A DNA stretch of 34,504 bases from Candidatus Woesearchaeota archaeon (lineage in GTDB: Archaea > Nanobdellota > Nanobdellia > Woesearchaeales > DSVV01): assembly GCA_018657385.1 (NCBI GenBank), contig JABHXF010000046.1, positions 1 through 34,504 of the forward strand, in the 5' to 3' direction. Below, one piece after another: positions 23,661-31,212 of the stretch. Below the pieces are notes generated by a model. That model saw only the letters and a program-made list of their open reading frames with translations. It was not told the origin of the DNA and searched no databases. Every line of letters starts with the position of its first letter. Positions within the stretch are counted from its first letter, which is position 1. Position numbers and translations under genes: made by a program.

Positions 23661-24851
23661 ATGGATAACTTCACATTTCAAAATGAAACTAAAATAATAT
23701 TCGGCAAAGATACAGAACTTCTAATTGGAGAGGAGACAGCACAGTATTTAGAAAATGAAAAACTCAGTAAAAACATCCTATTGCATTATGGCAGTGGAAG
23801 TATAAAAAAATCAGGATTATATGATAAAGTTGTTGATTCTCTAAAAAAAGCAAATATTAACTTCATAGAATTAGGTGGAGTTGTACCAAATCCAAGGCTA
23901 AGCTTAGTAAGAGAAGGTATCAAGCTTTGTCGTGATAAAAAAATCGATTTTATTTTAGCTGTTGGTGGAGGAAGTGTAATTGATTCTGCAAAAGCAATCT
24001 CAGCTGGTACATATTATGAAGGAAACGTATGGAAATTGTTTGAAACAATGGGAACTATTGAAAATGCAGTGCCAATTGGTGTTATCTTGACGATACCTGC
24101 TGCTGGAAGTGAATCTAGCTGGACATCTGTTGTAACAAATCAAGAAAATAAAAGAAAATTACATTTTAGATCACCATGGATAAGACCAAAATTTGCAATA
24201 ATGAATCCAGAATTAAATTTTACTCTGCCTGATTACCAAACATCATGCGGAGCATCTGATATGTTAGCCCATGTTTTAGAAAGATATTTTACAAACACAA
24301 AACATGTTAATTTTACTGATGAGCTTTGTGAAGCAACAATGAGAACCATAATTAGAAATACACCCCTAGCATTAAAAGATCAAAAAGATTATAATCCTAG
24401 GGCAGAGTTAATGTGGGCTAGCACAATTGCACACAATGGTTTACTTAACACAGGAAGAGAAGGAGATTGGTCCAGCCATATGATAGAACATGAATTAAGT
24501 GCTATGTATGATATTGCTCATGGTGCAGGTTTAGCAATTGTATTTCCAGCATGGATGAAATATGTGTATAAACAAGATATTCAAAGATTTGTGCAATTTG
24601 CAGTGAAAGTTATGGATGTAAAAATAAGTGATTTAGAAACAACAAACAATGAAGAAACTGCATTAAAAGGCATTGAAGCATTAGAACAATGGTTTACAAC
24701 AATAAAAATGCCAATTAAGTTAAGCCAAGCAAATATTGATGCATCTAAATTCCAAGAAATGGCAGAATTATGCACAAAAAAAGGACCAGTTGGTTGTTTT
24801 GTAAAGTTAGAAAAAGAAGATGTTGAAAAGATATATGAATTAGCAAAGTAA
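23661..24851 (+). CDS. Iron-dependent alcohol dehydrogenase (YqhD/BDH type)
   Basis: Group III metal alcohol dehydrogenase, reducing aldehydes to alcohols with NAD(P)H. The fold starts FTFQNETKIIFGKD. The cofactor loop is GGGSVIDSAKAI (102-113). The metal ligands D200, H204 (GASDMLAH), H273 (WSSHMIEHELS) and H287 (DIAHGAGLA) are all present and spaced exactly as in E. coli YqhD shifted by six residues. A Ser-rich AAGSESSWTSV segment follows the nucleotide domain. Length 396 is normal. AGGTGAT lies 3 nt before the ATG. It faces the winged-helix gene across element E. A fermentative aldehyde-reducing role is likely; the substrate is unknown. Confidence 0.95.
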   Translation: MDNFTFQNETKIIFGKDTELLIGEETAQYLENEKLSKNILLHYGSGSIKKSGLYDKVVDSLKKANINFIELGGVVPNPRLSLVREGIKLCRDKKIDFILAVGGGSVIDSAKAISAGTYYEGNVWKLFETMGTIENAVPIGVILTIPAAGSESSWTSVVTNQENKRKLHFRSPWIRPKFAIMNPELNFTLPDYQTSCGASDMLAHVLERYFTNTKHVNFTDELCEATMRTIIRNTPLALKDQKDYNPRAELMWASTIAHNGLLNTGREGDWSSHMIEHELSAMYDIAHGAGLAIVFPAWMKYVYKQDIQRFVQFAVKVMDVKISDLETTNNEETALKGIEALEQWFTTIKMPIKLSQANIDASKFQEMAELCTKKGPVGCFVKLEKEDVEKIYELAK

Positions 24852-24870
24852 TTATTTTCTATTGAAATAC

Positions 24871-24949
24871 AAAAAACAACAACATGGCTGGATGAGGCGA
24901 AGCCGAATAGGACTTTAGTCCGTCCATGCCTATGATGTTGTTGTTTTTT
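24871..24949 (+). repeat. Structured intergenic element, copy F (three-way junction)
   Basis: The shortest copy (79 bp), with perfect 15-bp ends (AAAAAACAACAACAT/ATGTTGTTGTTTTTT). Internal pairing is GGC/GCC with bulged T, TGG/CCA, hairpin AT-GA-GGC-gaa-GCC-GA-AT, and a minimal hairpin GGAC-ttta-GTCC. The fourth pair of the last hairpin is C-G, where the other five copies have T-G. It lies between two co-directional genes, 19 nt after the alcohol dehydrogenase stop, in the sense orientation. Confidence 0.88.
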
Positions 24950-24968
24950 ACCCTATATCTTACAAAAA

Positions 24969-24976
24969 TATATAAA
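24969..24976 (+). promoter_or_regulatory. TATA box, leaderless promoter of the permuted GTPase
   Basis: TATATAAA is centred 27 nt before the ATG at 24999, with no Shine-Dalgarno site, so the GTPase gene is transcribed separately from the upstream dehydrogenase. Confidence 0.65.
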
Positions 24977-24998
24977 TCCCATACAACAAACACCAATC

Positions 24999-25760
24999 AT
25001 GGCAAACTTTTGGAAAATTGTTAATGAAGTCATTAGTAGTGCAGATGTATTACTGCTTTTATTAGATGCACGAATGGTTGATAAAACAAGAAATGAAGAA
25101 ATAGAAAATAAAGTAAAAAAAACAGGCAAACCATTAATCTATGTTATCACAAAGAGTGATTTAGCTAACAAAGATGAAACTGAGAAATATAAAAAAGAAT
25201 TAAAGCCATGTGTTTTTGTTAGTGCTGTTAAACATCATGGAACAACAATGCTAAGAGAAAGAATTTTAATTGAAGCATCAAAAGCTAATGTTAAATTTAA
25301 AGTAATTAGAGTTGGGATATTAGGTTATCCAAATGTTGGAAAATCTACTTTAATAAATGCATTAAGTGGAAGAAAAGCAGCAAAAACAAGTAGTATGAGT
25401 GGTTATACAACAGGTGTACAAAAAATTAGAGCAGATACTAGAATAATGTTATTAGATACACCAGGAGTTATTCCTTACAAAGAAAAAGATGATGATAAAC
25501 ATGCATTTATTGGAACCCAAGATCATACTAAAATAAAAGAACCAGATTTAGTTGTAATGAAATTAATAGAAGAATATCCTGGAAAAATTGAAGAATTCTA
25601 TAAGGTTAAGGAAAAAGATGTTGATGATTTTGATGATAAAGAAGAAATTATTGAACACATTGCAATAAAGAAAAAACTTCTAATGAAAGGAAACAAACCA
25701 GACATCAAAAGAGCTTCTAAAATGATTATTAGAGACTGGCAAGAAGGAAAGATTGTTTAA
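24999..25760 (+). CDS. Circularly permuted GTPase (YlqF/RbgA-like)
   Basis: Ribosome-assembly type GTPase with the motif order G4-G5-G1-G3: TKSD (51-54), SA (75-76), GYPNVGKST (109-117) and DTPG (153-156). This circular permutation defines the YlqF/YawG family, which acts late in large-subunit assembly. The G2 region reads SGYTTGVQ. The C-terminal part (about 180-253) is charged and helical. Length 253 is typical of short archaeal members. Its stop abuts the stop of the convergent Fic gene (25760/25761) with no gap. Confidence 0.92.
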   Translation: MANFWKIVNEVISSADVLLLLLDARMVDKTRNEEIENKVKKTGKPLIYVITKSDLANKDETEKYKKELKPCVFVSAVKHHGTTMLRERILIEASKANVKFKVIRVGILGYPNVGKSTLINALSGRKAAKTSSMSGYTTGVQKIRADTRIMLLDTPGVIPYKEKDDDKHAFIGTQDHTKIKEPDLVVMKLIEEYPGKIEEFYKVKEKDVDDFDDKEEIIEHIAIKKKLLMKGNKPDIKRASKMIIRDWQEGKIV

Positions 25761-26630
25761 TCACAAATACTCCTTATTCCACTTCAAAAATCGTTTATAG
25801 ATATATTTTAAGAATTCCCATTCTGTTTTTTTGTCAGCTTGATTTAAGGCATGATAATAAGATTGTCTTTTTTTGTATTCAATAATTAATATAGGAAAAC
25901 CATGTTTATGTAAGATAAAATTCATTATTAACCTTGTTATTCTCCCATTGCCGTCTCCAAAAGGATGTATTTTAACAAATCTATAATGTGCTTTTGCAGC
26001 TAACTCTACAGGATGTATAGAAGGAGATCTCTTTTTTTCTTTATTATACCATTTGATGAAATCTTTCATAAGTTGTGGAATATCTTGCCAATCAGGACAT
26101 AAATAATTTCCAACTTTAACTAAATATTCTCTATAAATTCCAGCCATGTCTGGCTTTGATTCTTTAAAAACATCTAAATGCCATTTCATAATCAATTTAA
26201 TAGAAAGCTCATGGTATTTATTTCCCATGATATCATTAAATACTTTTGTGTGATTCATTGACTCCATAATATCTCCAAATGGTTTTGTTGGAGTAATTTT
26301 ATAATGTATCAATCTCCTTGTCTCATCTAATGTTATAGTAGATCCTTCAATTGCATTTGTATTATATGTAAAATCTATTGCTTGTTTTTCAATAATCTTT
26401 TTTTTGACTGATTCTGGAATTTTTTTCCAATTTTTCAAGTAATTATTCTTAATTAAATCAAATTTTTTAAAAATTGTTTGAGAATTTATTTGTCTTAAGA
26501 AATCATCTTTAATCTTTTCAATGTTTTTAGGAATGGATTTACCTAAATAAAGGTCCTTTGAATTAAGATCCCCATCTATTTTATACACATGTTGTAGGTA
26601 AAAGTAACCATGTTTCTTTACTATTTCCAT
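25761..26630 (-). CDS. Fic-domain protein (AMPylase-type)
   Basis: Fic proteins usually transfer AMP or a related group from a nucleotide to a hydroxyl of a target protein. The full catalytic motif HPFGDGNGR is at 222-230 with catalytic H222. The autoinhibitory motif TNAIEG (91-96, fitting [S/T]xxxE[G/N]) is present upstream, so this is a self-inhibited class II type enzyme with a helical N-terminal Fic_N region (about 35-100). The first 30 residues form an extra small domain (KHGYFYLQHVYKIDGDLNSKDLYLG). No antitoxin gene adjoins it. The leaderless promoter TATA (26651-26660, minus) sits inside a 13-bp inverted repeat. The target is unknown. Confidence 0.93.
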   Translation of the reverse strand: MEIVKKHGYFYLQHVYKIDGDLNSKDLYLGKSIPKNIEKIKDDFLRQINSQTIFKKFDLIKNNYLKNWKKIPESVKKKIIEKQAIDFTYNTNAIEGSTITLDETRRLIHYKITPTKPFGDIMESMNHTKVFNDIMGNKYHELSIKLIMKWHLDVFKESKPDMAGIYREYLVKVGNYLCPDWQDIPQLMKDFIKWYNKEKKRSPSIHPVELAAKAHYRFVKIHPFGDGNGRITRLIMNFILHKHGFPILIIEYKKRQSYYHALNQADKKTEWEFLKYIYKRFLKWNKEYL

Positions 26631-26640
26631 ATAAAATACA

Positions 26641-26691
26641 TACCCTAACTTTTATTTAAATCTTTTGATTTTAAACCGAAAAGTTAGGGTA
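26641..26691 (-). promoter_or_regulatory. Fic gene promoter flanked by a 13-bp inverted repeat
   Basis: Perfect arms TACCCTAACTTTT (26641-26653) and AAAAGTTAGGGTA (26679-26691) lie 25 nt apart. The TATA box for the Fic gene (TTTAAATAAA in minus orientation, 26651-26660) is at the edge of the inner arm, and the ATG at 26630 is about 26 nt from the box centre. The inner arm therefore occupies the space between TATA box and transcription start. It could be an operator for a dimeric repressor; the hairpin could also end the upstream minus-strand gene transcript. Confidence 0.5.
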
Positions 26692-26731
26692 AAAAATTAA
26701 AAGAATTAAGCACACTATGATTAAAAACAAG

Positions 26732-27718
26732 TTATTCTTCTTTATTCCCTTTAAACGCTTTACTAATATTCTTAGTCCAGAAGCTTGGCAAAGGATTGTC
26801 TACAAAACCTGTAAATTCATCAGAATAAATATATGTAATACCCTTAACATTATCTTTTTTGTACTTCTTAAGTTTTGCACCAATGTCTTCATAAATTTCT
26901 TTGATTTTTTTACGTTCAAAATCTTTTTGCAATAATGAAGATGGTTTTAAAACTAAATAATCTGCCTGTCTAATTGCATTTATTTCTAGATTAGCAGAAT
27001 TTTGTGAAATAAATATAATACTAATACTTTTATGTCTAGCAATAAACATTAACTCACTCAATAATTTATTTGGTTCAGCCATAGAACTTCTTGAACTGAA
27101 TAAAATCCCGCCTTCATCAATCAATACAAACGATTTATTTTTCAATTGTTTAATATCTTCAACAACATCAATCCAAATAGGCATATCTTCTTCTTGAAAA
27201 CCCATTGCATAACATCTTTTTTTTGTTTTTGCATAAATATTTTCTAATAATTTAATAGATATAGCTGTTTTACCTGATCCTCTTGCTCCCAATACTAACC
27301 CAATCGTAGAATCACTCTTAGCAATCTTTTTTTCAAATTTATCATAATCTCCTGCATCATGTTCAATTAAATTAAATTTTTGATATTCAGCAGAAACTTC
27401 AGCTCTTTTTTTGTTAATTTTCTTTTTCTGAACAAATTCTGTTGTTTTATCTGTTGCTTTAAAAAATAATCTGTAAGCCCAAACAATTGCTTTAACCAAG
27501 AACTCACTAAATTTATAGATGCCATAGAATAGCCAGTAAATTAGCTTGTAAACTGCATAGATTACATAATATACACCAAGAACAGGATAATAGATAAAAC
27601 TAAGCTTCTTTTTACACCAGTTTTGGAAGGAATTCCATGTTTTACTAGATTTTCTGGATTTAGCTTTTGTTTTTAATTTTTTACCAGTTCCTGCTTTACT
27701 GCTCTTTTTTTTAGGCAT
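26732..27718 (-). CDS. Zot/HerA-like P-loop ATPase with N-terminal membrane segment
   Basis: A 328-residue ATPase starting at the ATG 27718; an upstream TTG in frame at 27724 is rejected because the TATA box (GTTTAAATTG, 27741-27750) is 27 nt from 27718. The N-terminus is very basic (PKKKSSKAGTGKKLKTKAKSRK), followed by an aromatic membrane-associated stretch (about 39-86, FIYYPVLGVYYVIYAVYKLIYW). The P-loop VLGARGSGKT is at about 142-151, Walker B FVLIDEGG near 197-204 and the sensor segment IIFISQNSANLEINAIRQAD near 234-251. This layout resembles the Zot/pI branch of the FtsK-HerA ATPases, which act in filamentous-virus assembly or DNA transfer. No other viral gene is nearby. Its role is undetermined. 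Confidence 0.8.
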   Translation of the reverse strand: MPKKKSSKAGTGKKLKTKAKSRKSSKTWNSFQNWCKKKLSFIYYPVLGVYYVIYAVYKLIYWLFYGIYKFSEFLVKAIVWAYRLFFKATDKTTEFVQKKKINKKRAEVSAEYQKFNLIEHDAGDYDKFEKKIAKSDSTIGLVLGARGSGKTAISIKLLENIYAKTKKRCYAMGFQEEDMPIWIDVVEDIKQLKNKSFVLIDEGGILFSSRSSMAEPNKLLSELMFIARHKSISIIFISQNSANLEINAIRQADYLVLKPSSLLQKDFERKKIKEIYEDIGAKLKKYKKDNVKGITYIYSDEFTGFVDNPLPSFWTKNISKAFKGNKEE

Positions 27719-27812
27719 AATCAAACAATAGAATGTTAGTGTTTAAATTGTTTTTGAAAAAAGAATAGATAATAAAAGAAAGTTTAAAAATTACACTGCA
27801 TTTCCTTAATCT

Positions 27813-28811
27813 ATGGAAAGAAGATTAGGTTTCAGAAATAATATGGATTATAGCAGATTTAAATTTAGGTCTGATTTTAATATGGGGAGTTACAGAAAAT
27901 ATATTAGAAAACTTAAAGAATCTGGAGCAATAGAGATAGAACATGTTGGTAAGAATCTGCAAAAAAGAAAACAAAGGCAGAGGGCAAAAGAAGCAATCAA
28001 AGCAATACATGATCAAGACATGAAAGCAATTCTATACACAGGTATATTTGGAGGAATTAATATAAGTGGTGATAGTGAATTAAGAAGATTTGCCCAAAGA
28101 AATAAAGATGGAAAAATTCTCAGCTATCAAAATGGTGGAGAAGCATCAGCAATGATGTGTCCTTCTTCAAAATATATTGAACATTTCGTAATTCCACAAA
28201 TAAATAGAACATTAGAATTTGCAGATTATGATGGAATATTTTTAGACATACCATGGATCATGCATGGGGGATGTGATTGTAATAATTGTTATGAACTCAG
28301 AGAAGACCAAGAAGCTGAAGGAAAAAGCAATAATGAGATAAACGCAGCCAATGTAAGACATGGATTAGAAAAATTTGTAAAGGAAATGAAAAAAAATCAC
28401 CCTTATGTAAAAATATCAATTAATGCAAGTGCACCAACAATATACACTCATAAATGGCATGGTGCTGAAATAGACAACCTTGCAGGATTATTTGACCAGT
28501 ATGTAACAGAATGGAACCCATTAAGGACCAGACAGAATGTTTCAGTTGTTACAAGATGCATTGAAAAAGCAATTGAGACTGTTGAGGGAATAGAAAAAAT
28601 TGAAGGCATACAACAAACACCTGAATTCTATCATGCAACAACCTGCACAGATGGAAATAGAAAAGTTTATCCTGCAGAGAAGCTTTCCGGATTATTCCAT
28701 GCAATCTTAGAAGGAGGCGCATTACCTAGATTAGGTGTTGCATTTGGTAATGATGGTTTAGGAATAATTAAAGAAGCATGGCATAGTGCAGTTGAAATGT
28801 ATAAAAAATAA
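27813..28811 (+). CDS. TIM-barrel protein of the GHL6/glycoside-hydrolase-like type
   Basis: A 332-residue cytoplasmic protein. It resembles the hypothetical glycosyl hydrolase 6 (GHL6) group: an early strand MKAILYTGIFGG (70-81), MMCPSSKYIEHFVIPQINRTLE (114-135), then YDGIFLDIPWIMHGGCDCNNCYE (139-161), where D145 is the likely catalytic or binding acid and the CxCxxC cluster is typical of the group. Later conserved-looking parts are ISINASAP and EFYHATTCTDGNRKVYPAEKLSG. No signal peptide is seen, so the substrate would be intracellular. TTTAAAAA at 27783-27790 lies 26 nt before the ATG (leaderless). The substrate is unknown. Confidence 0.75.
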   Translation: MERRLGFRNNMDYSRFKFRSDFNMGSYRKYIRKLKESGAIEIEHVGKNLQKRKQRQRAKEAIKAIHDQDMKAILYTGIFGGINISGDSELRRFAQRNKDGKILSYQNGGEASAMMCPSSKYIEHFVIPQINRTLEFADYDGIFLDIPWIMHGGCDCNNCYELREDQEAEGKSNNEINAANVRHGLEKFVKEMKKNHPYVKISINASAPTIYTHKWHGAEIDNLAGLFDQYVTEWNPLRTRQNVSVVTRCIEKAIETVEGIEKIEGIQQTPEFYHATTCTDGNRKVYPAEKLSGLFHAILEGGALPRLGVAFGNDGLGIIKEAWHSAVEMYKK

Positions 28812-28825
28812 CAAAAAAAGAAAAA

Positions 28826-30124
28826 TTATTCTGCTAATGGATCATTCATTTTACCCATGAACAAAATGCTTCCAGTTGACTTCTCCTGTATCATAAATAC
28901 AAAAGGATGGTCAGCCTTAAATATGGTTTGTGGAGCAGGCATTGCTGAAGTAACTTTAAAACTAACAGCTGTTGCAGCTGCTGCCTCTGTTCCTTTCTCA
29001 TTAACTTCAACAAAAGCTTTGTGTAAAACATTACTAATGTAAAGATCTGTTGTCCCATCTAACCCAGAAAAGTCAGCACCTGGCCAAGTAAATGCCTTTG
29101 TCATTCCCAATTGAATTAAATGATCATTTAAGCCATATTTTGTTTCAAATGTAAACCTTGGAAAATAGATTATAACATGTTCCTTAGACATGCTATTTTT
29201 GACTTCAACTAATTTTACAGGATCAAAATATTCCTCAACTACACTTGCATCAAAAATACCTGTTTCATCAACTTTAGGCAAAAACACAAGCATTGATAAT
29301 TCTTCCCCTTGATAAGGCATTTCTAACACTTGTATTTCATCATTTTCCATGTAATTAAACTTAAACTCATCTTCATTCAAATACATCATATCTACTTCTT
29401 TTTGACCATTTGGAGTTTTGAAAAACATATCTTTGGTATCACTTTTATCAAACTCATACTTCCATTTTCCTTTAAAATAGATTGCGTTTGTTAAAACTAA
29501 TCTTGTTTGTGAATCTAAACTGGATATAATATTTTTGATTTTATTATTTGTATTGTCTTCCACCCAATCATTAATTTCCTTAACTGATTTTTTGTTTTCA
29601 TTAACAAAATCAAGATTAGCATTTGTTCCACCATAATACCTCCCAATTACGTTGAGATAATCAGGCAAAAAAGAATAATCGTGTTGAGCCCAAAAAGCAT
29701 TTGCAACATTTAGTTTGTATTCTTTTTCTTCTTCATTGAATACATTATTCAATTTTGCAAACGATGATCTCAACAGATTATAATCTTCAGGAAGATGCAA
29801 AACATTTCTCATTTCTTCTTCTGTTTCTCCATTTGCTCCTTCATAAGCCATTGCTAATGCACTAGAAATACTATATGGAGAAAAGAAAATATTTTTTGTA
29901 CTAGCACTATTTGCTTGATTTAACTGTTCATACATTTCAAGAGCAAATTCATTATTACCTATAACAACTTGAGCAACACCCTCAGCAGTTGCTTGGCTAT
30001 CATCAGTGGGTTGACCTTCATAAGGTGCTAAATTATCATAAGACACCTTATTGTCACATCCTAAAATAAAAATACTGAAAACAACCAAACTCATTAAGAT
30101 TATTGTAAACATTTTATTATTCAT
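28826..30124 (-). CDS. Lipoprotein serpin (inhibitory type)
   Basis: A 432-residue serine-protease inhibitor of the serpin family. The start at 30124 follows GGTGAT by 5 nt; the in-frame TTG at 30136 is rejected. The N-terminus is a signal peptide ending in a lipobox-like FILGC, so it is probably lipid-anchored outside the cell. Serpin signatures include FFSPYSISSALAMAYEGANG, LTNAIYFKGKWKYEFD, ISNVLHKAFVEVNEKGTEAAAATAV and KADHPFVFMI. The reactive-loop hinge (EKGTEAAAATAV) has the small residues needed for loop insertion, so it should inhibit. Counting from the hinge Thr (P14), P1 falls on Thr or Ser in KVTSAMP, arguing against a trypsin-like target. Confidence 0.95.
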   Translation of the reverse strand: MNNKMFTIILMSLVVFSIFILGCDNKVSYDNLAPYEGQPTDDSQATAEGVAQVVIGNNEFALEMYEQLNQANSASTKNIFFSPYSISSALAMAYEGANGETEEEMRNVLHLPEDYNLLRSSFAKLNNVFNEEEKEYKLNVANAFWAQHDYSFLPDYLNVIGRYYGGTNANLDFVNENKKSVKEINDWVEDNTNNKIKNIISSLDSQTRLVLTNAIYFKGKWKYEFDKSDTKDMFFKTPNGQKEVDMMYLNEDEFKFNYMENDEIQVLEMPYQGEELSMLVFLPKVDETGIFDASVVEEYFDPVKLVEVKNSMSKEHVIIYFPRFTFETKYGLNDHLIQLGMTKAFTWPGADFSGLDGTTDLYISNVLHKAFVEVNEKGTEAAAATAVSFKVTSAMPAPQTIFKADHPFVFMIQEKSTGSILFMGKMNDPLAE

Positions 30125-30220
30125 AATTATCACCAATTTAACAGTAGAACAAGCTTTTATATAAAGATATTGATGAGTTTGAATTGAGTTGAAGTTAAAT
30201 AAGAAAATAAAAAATTCATG

Positions 30221-30244
30221 AGCTACATTGGCTTCGCCCTAGTT
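30221..30244 (-). terminator. Small GC hairpin after the NFACT-R gene
   Basis: AGCTA (30221-30225) can pair with TAGTT (30240-30244), and GGC/GCC closes a TTC loop at 30230-30238. On the minus strand it follows the NFACT-R stop by 15 nt and is followed by T-rich sequence. The GGCGAAGCC core equals hairpin P2 of elements C-F, but the rest of that element is absent. It may be a terminator or a decayed fragment. Confidence 0.35.
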
Positions 30245-30259
30245 AAAAAAAATTAAGAT

Positions 30260-31111
30260 TTATCTTTTCCTAATACTAAATGCACCACTTGGCAAAGCCC
30301 TGATAATATCATCTAATTCTCCACCAAATTTCTTTCTAACTTTTTTAGCAATATCACTTACTTTATCTTTACCTTGTTGTAATACAATAAAATCTTTTGT
30401 TTGATTTGAAATAGCAGATTCAGGTCCAGATATAACTATAATAACTTTTTTACCATTTTCATCAAATTCTTTAATACCTATTGCAACTTCCATTTTACCA
30501 GCTTTCATATAAGTTGTTTTTCCACGTATCATAAATGCTCCTTTTGGTAAAAACTCACCAGTATTTGCAGATTTAGTAACTTGTTCAGGTAAAACATGAA
30601 ATACTTCAGATGCTGACATTCCTAACTTCCATGCCCTACTATATACAACTGTTGCATTTGCAACCTCTTGTAATGTTATTTCAGTTGGTTTTTTTGTTGT
30701 TTTTGTTTCTTTACCATCCTTAATCTTTATCTTACTTTTCACAACAAAGAATGGGGAACCACTCATATCAGTATGAAATACAATATCATCATTATCTGTA
30801 TGTTTTTTAATAACAATCTCATTAGTAGTAGCATCTCTCCCCCCTATTACTAAAAATCCCTCAGAAGAAACAAACCATCTAAACTTTTCATACCAATGTT
30901 TTTTTATTCTTTTGTTTGCTGCCTTTTTCTGCTTTTCATTTTCCAATACTTGTTCTTCCTCAAACTTAGCTTTTTCTTTCTCAAGCTTTTTCTTACTTTT
31001 CTCAATAGCTTCTAAAGCTCCATCTAGCTTTTTCTTTGCTTTTTTTGACTTTTCAAAGTAGATGGCAGCATTTTCCTGCACTGTTTTGTTAAGTTTAAGG
31101 ATTATCTTCAT
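30260..31111 (-). CDS. NFACT-R domain protein (C-terminal half of Rqc2/RqcH type)
   Basis: A 283-residue protein with a Lys/Glu coiled coil (about 8-70) and an NFACT-R (DUF814) RNA-binding domain (about 72-210; FRWFVSSEGFLVIGGRDATTNE, IVFHTDMSGSPFFVVKS, AWKLGMSASEVFHVLPEQVTK, LPKGAFMIRGKTTY). Full archaeal Rqc2/RqcH homologues are roughly 600-680 residues and have an N-terminal NFACT-N domain plus HhH; here the protein starts at the linker (KLNKTVQENAAIYFEKSKKAKKKLDGA). A leaderless promoter (TTTAAATAATT near 31137-31147, minus) lies about 28 nt before the ATG, so the start is real rather than a truncated frame. A split Rqc2 with the other half elsewhere is likely. Role: ribosome quality control on stalled large subunits. 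Confidence 0.9.
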   Translation of the reverse strand: MKIILKLNKTVQENAAIYFEKSKKAKKKLDGALEAIEKSKKKLEKEKAKFEEEQVLENEKQKKAANKRIKKHWYEKFRWFVSSEGFLVIGGRDATTNEIVIKKHTDNDDIVFHTDMSGSPFFVVKSKIKIKDGKETKTTKKPTEITLQEVANATVVYSRAWKLGMSASEVFHVLPEQVTKSANTGEFLPKGAFMIRGKTTYMKAGKMEVAIGIKEFDENGKKVIIVISGPESAISNQTKDFIVLQQGKDKVSDIAKKVRKKFGGELDDIIRALPSGAFSIRKR

Positions 31112-31181
31112 GATTTACATGAAATAGGCATGGAAGTTTAAATAATTTTCCAAAGAAAAAATAAGAAATCATAAGAAAACA

Positions 31182-31189
31182 TTTTTATA
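31182..31189 (+). promoter_or_regulatory. TATA box, leaderless promoter of the ATP-grasp gene
   Basis: TTTTTATA is centred about 27 nt before the ATG at 31213, with no Shine-Dalgarno site. It should drive both the ATP-grasp gene and the overlapping hydrolase gene. Confidence 0.6.
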
Positions 31190-31212
31190 CTATCTACATC
31201 TAAAAAGATTAT

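Noticed and set aside
25761-26630. Fic protein as half of a toxin-antitoxin pair
   Set aside because: The inhibitory motif TNAIEG is inside the same protein and no small antitoxin gene adjoins it; the neighbours are unrelated.
26732-28811. Provirus around the Zot-like ATPase
   Set aside because: No capsid, integrase, replication gene or attachment repeats are seen; flanking genes have ordinary leaderless promoters.
30125-30136. TTG start giving MVIIM at the serpin N-terminus
   Set aside because: GGTGAT lies inside those codons and is correctly spaced for the ATG at 30124.
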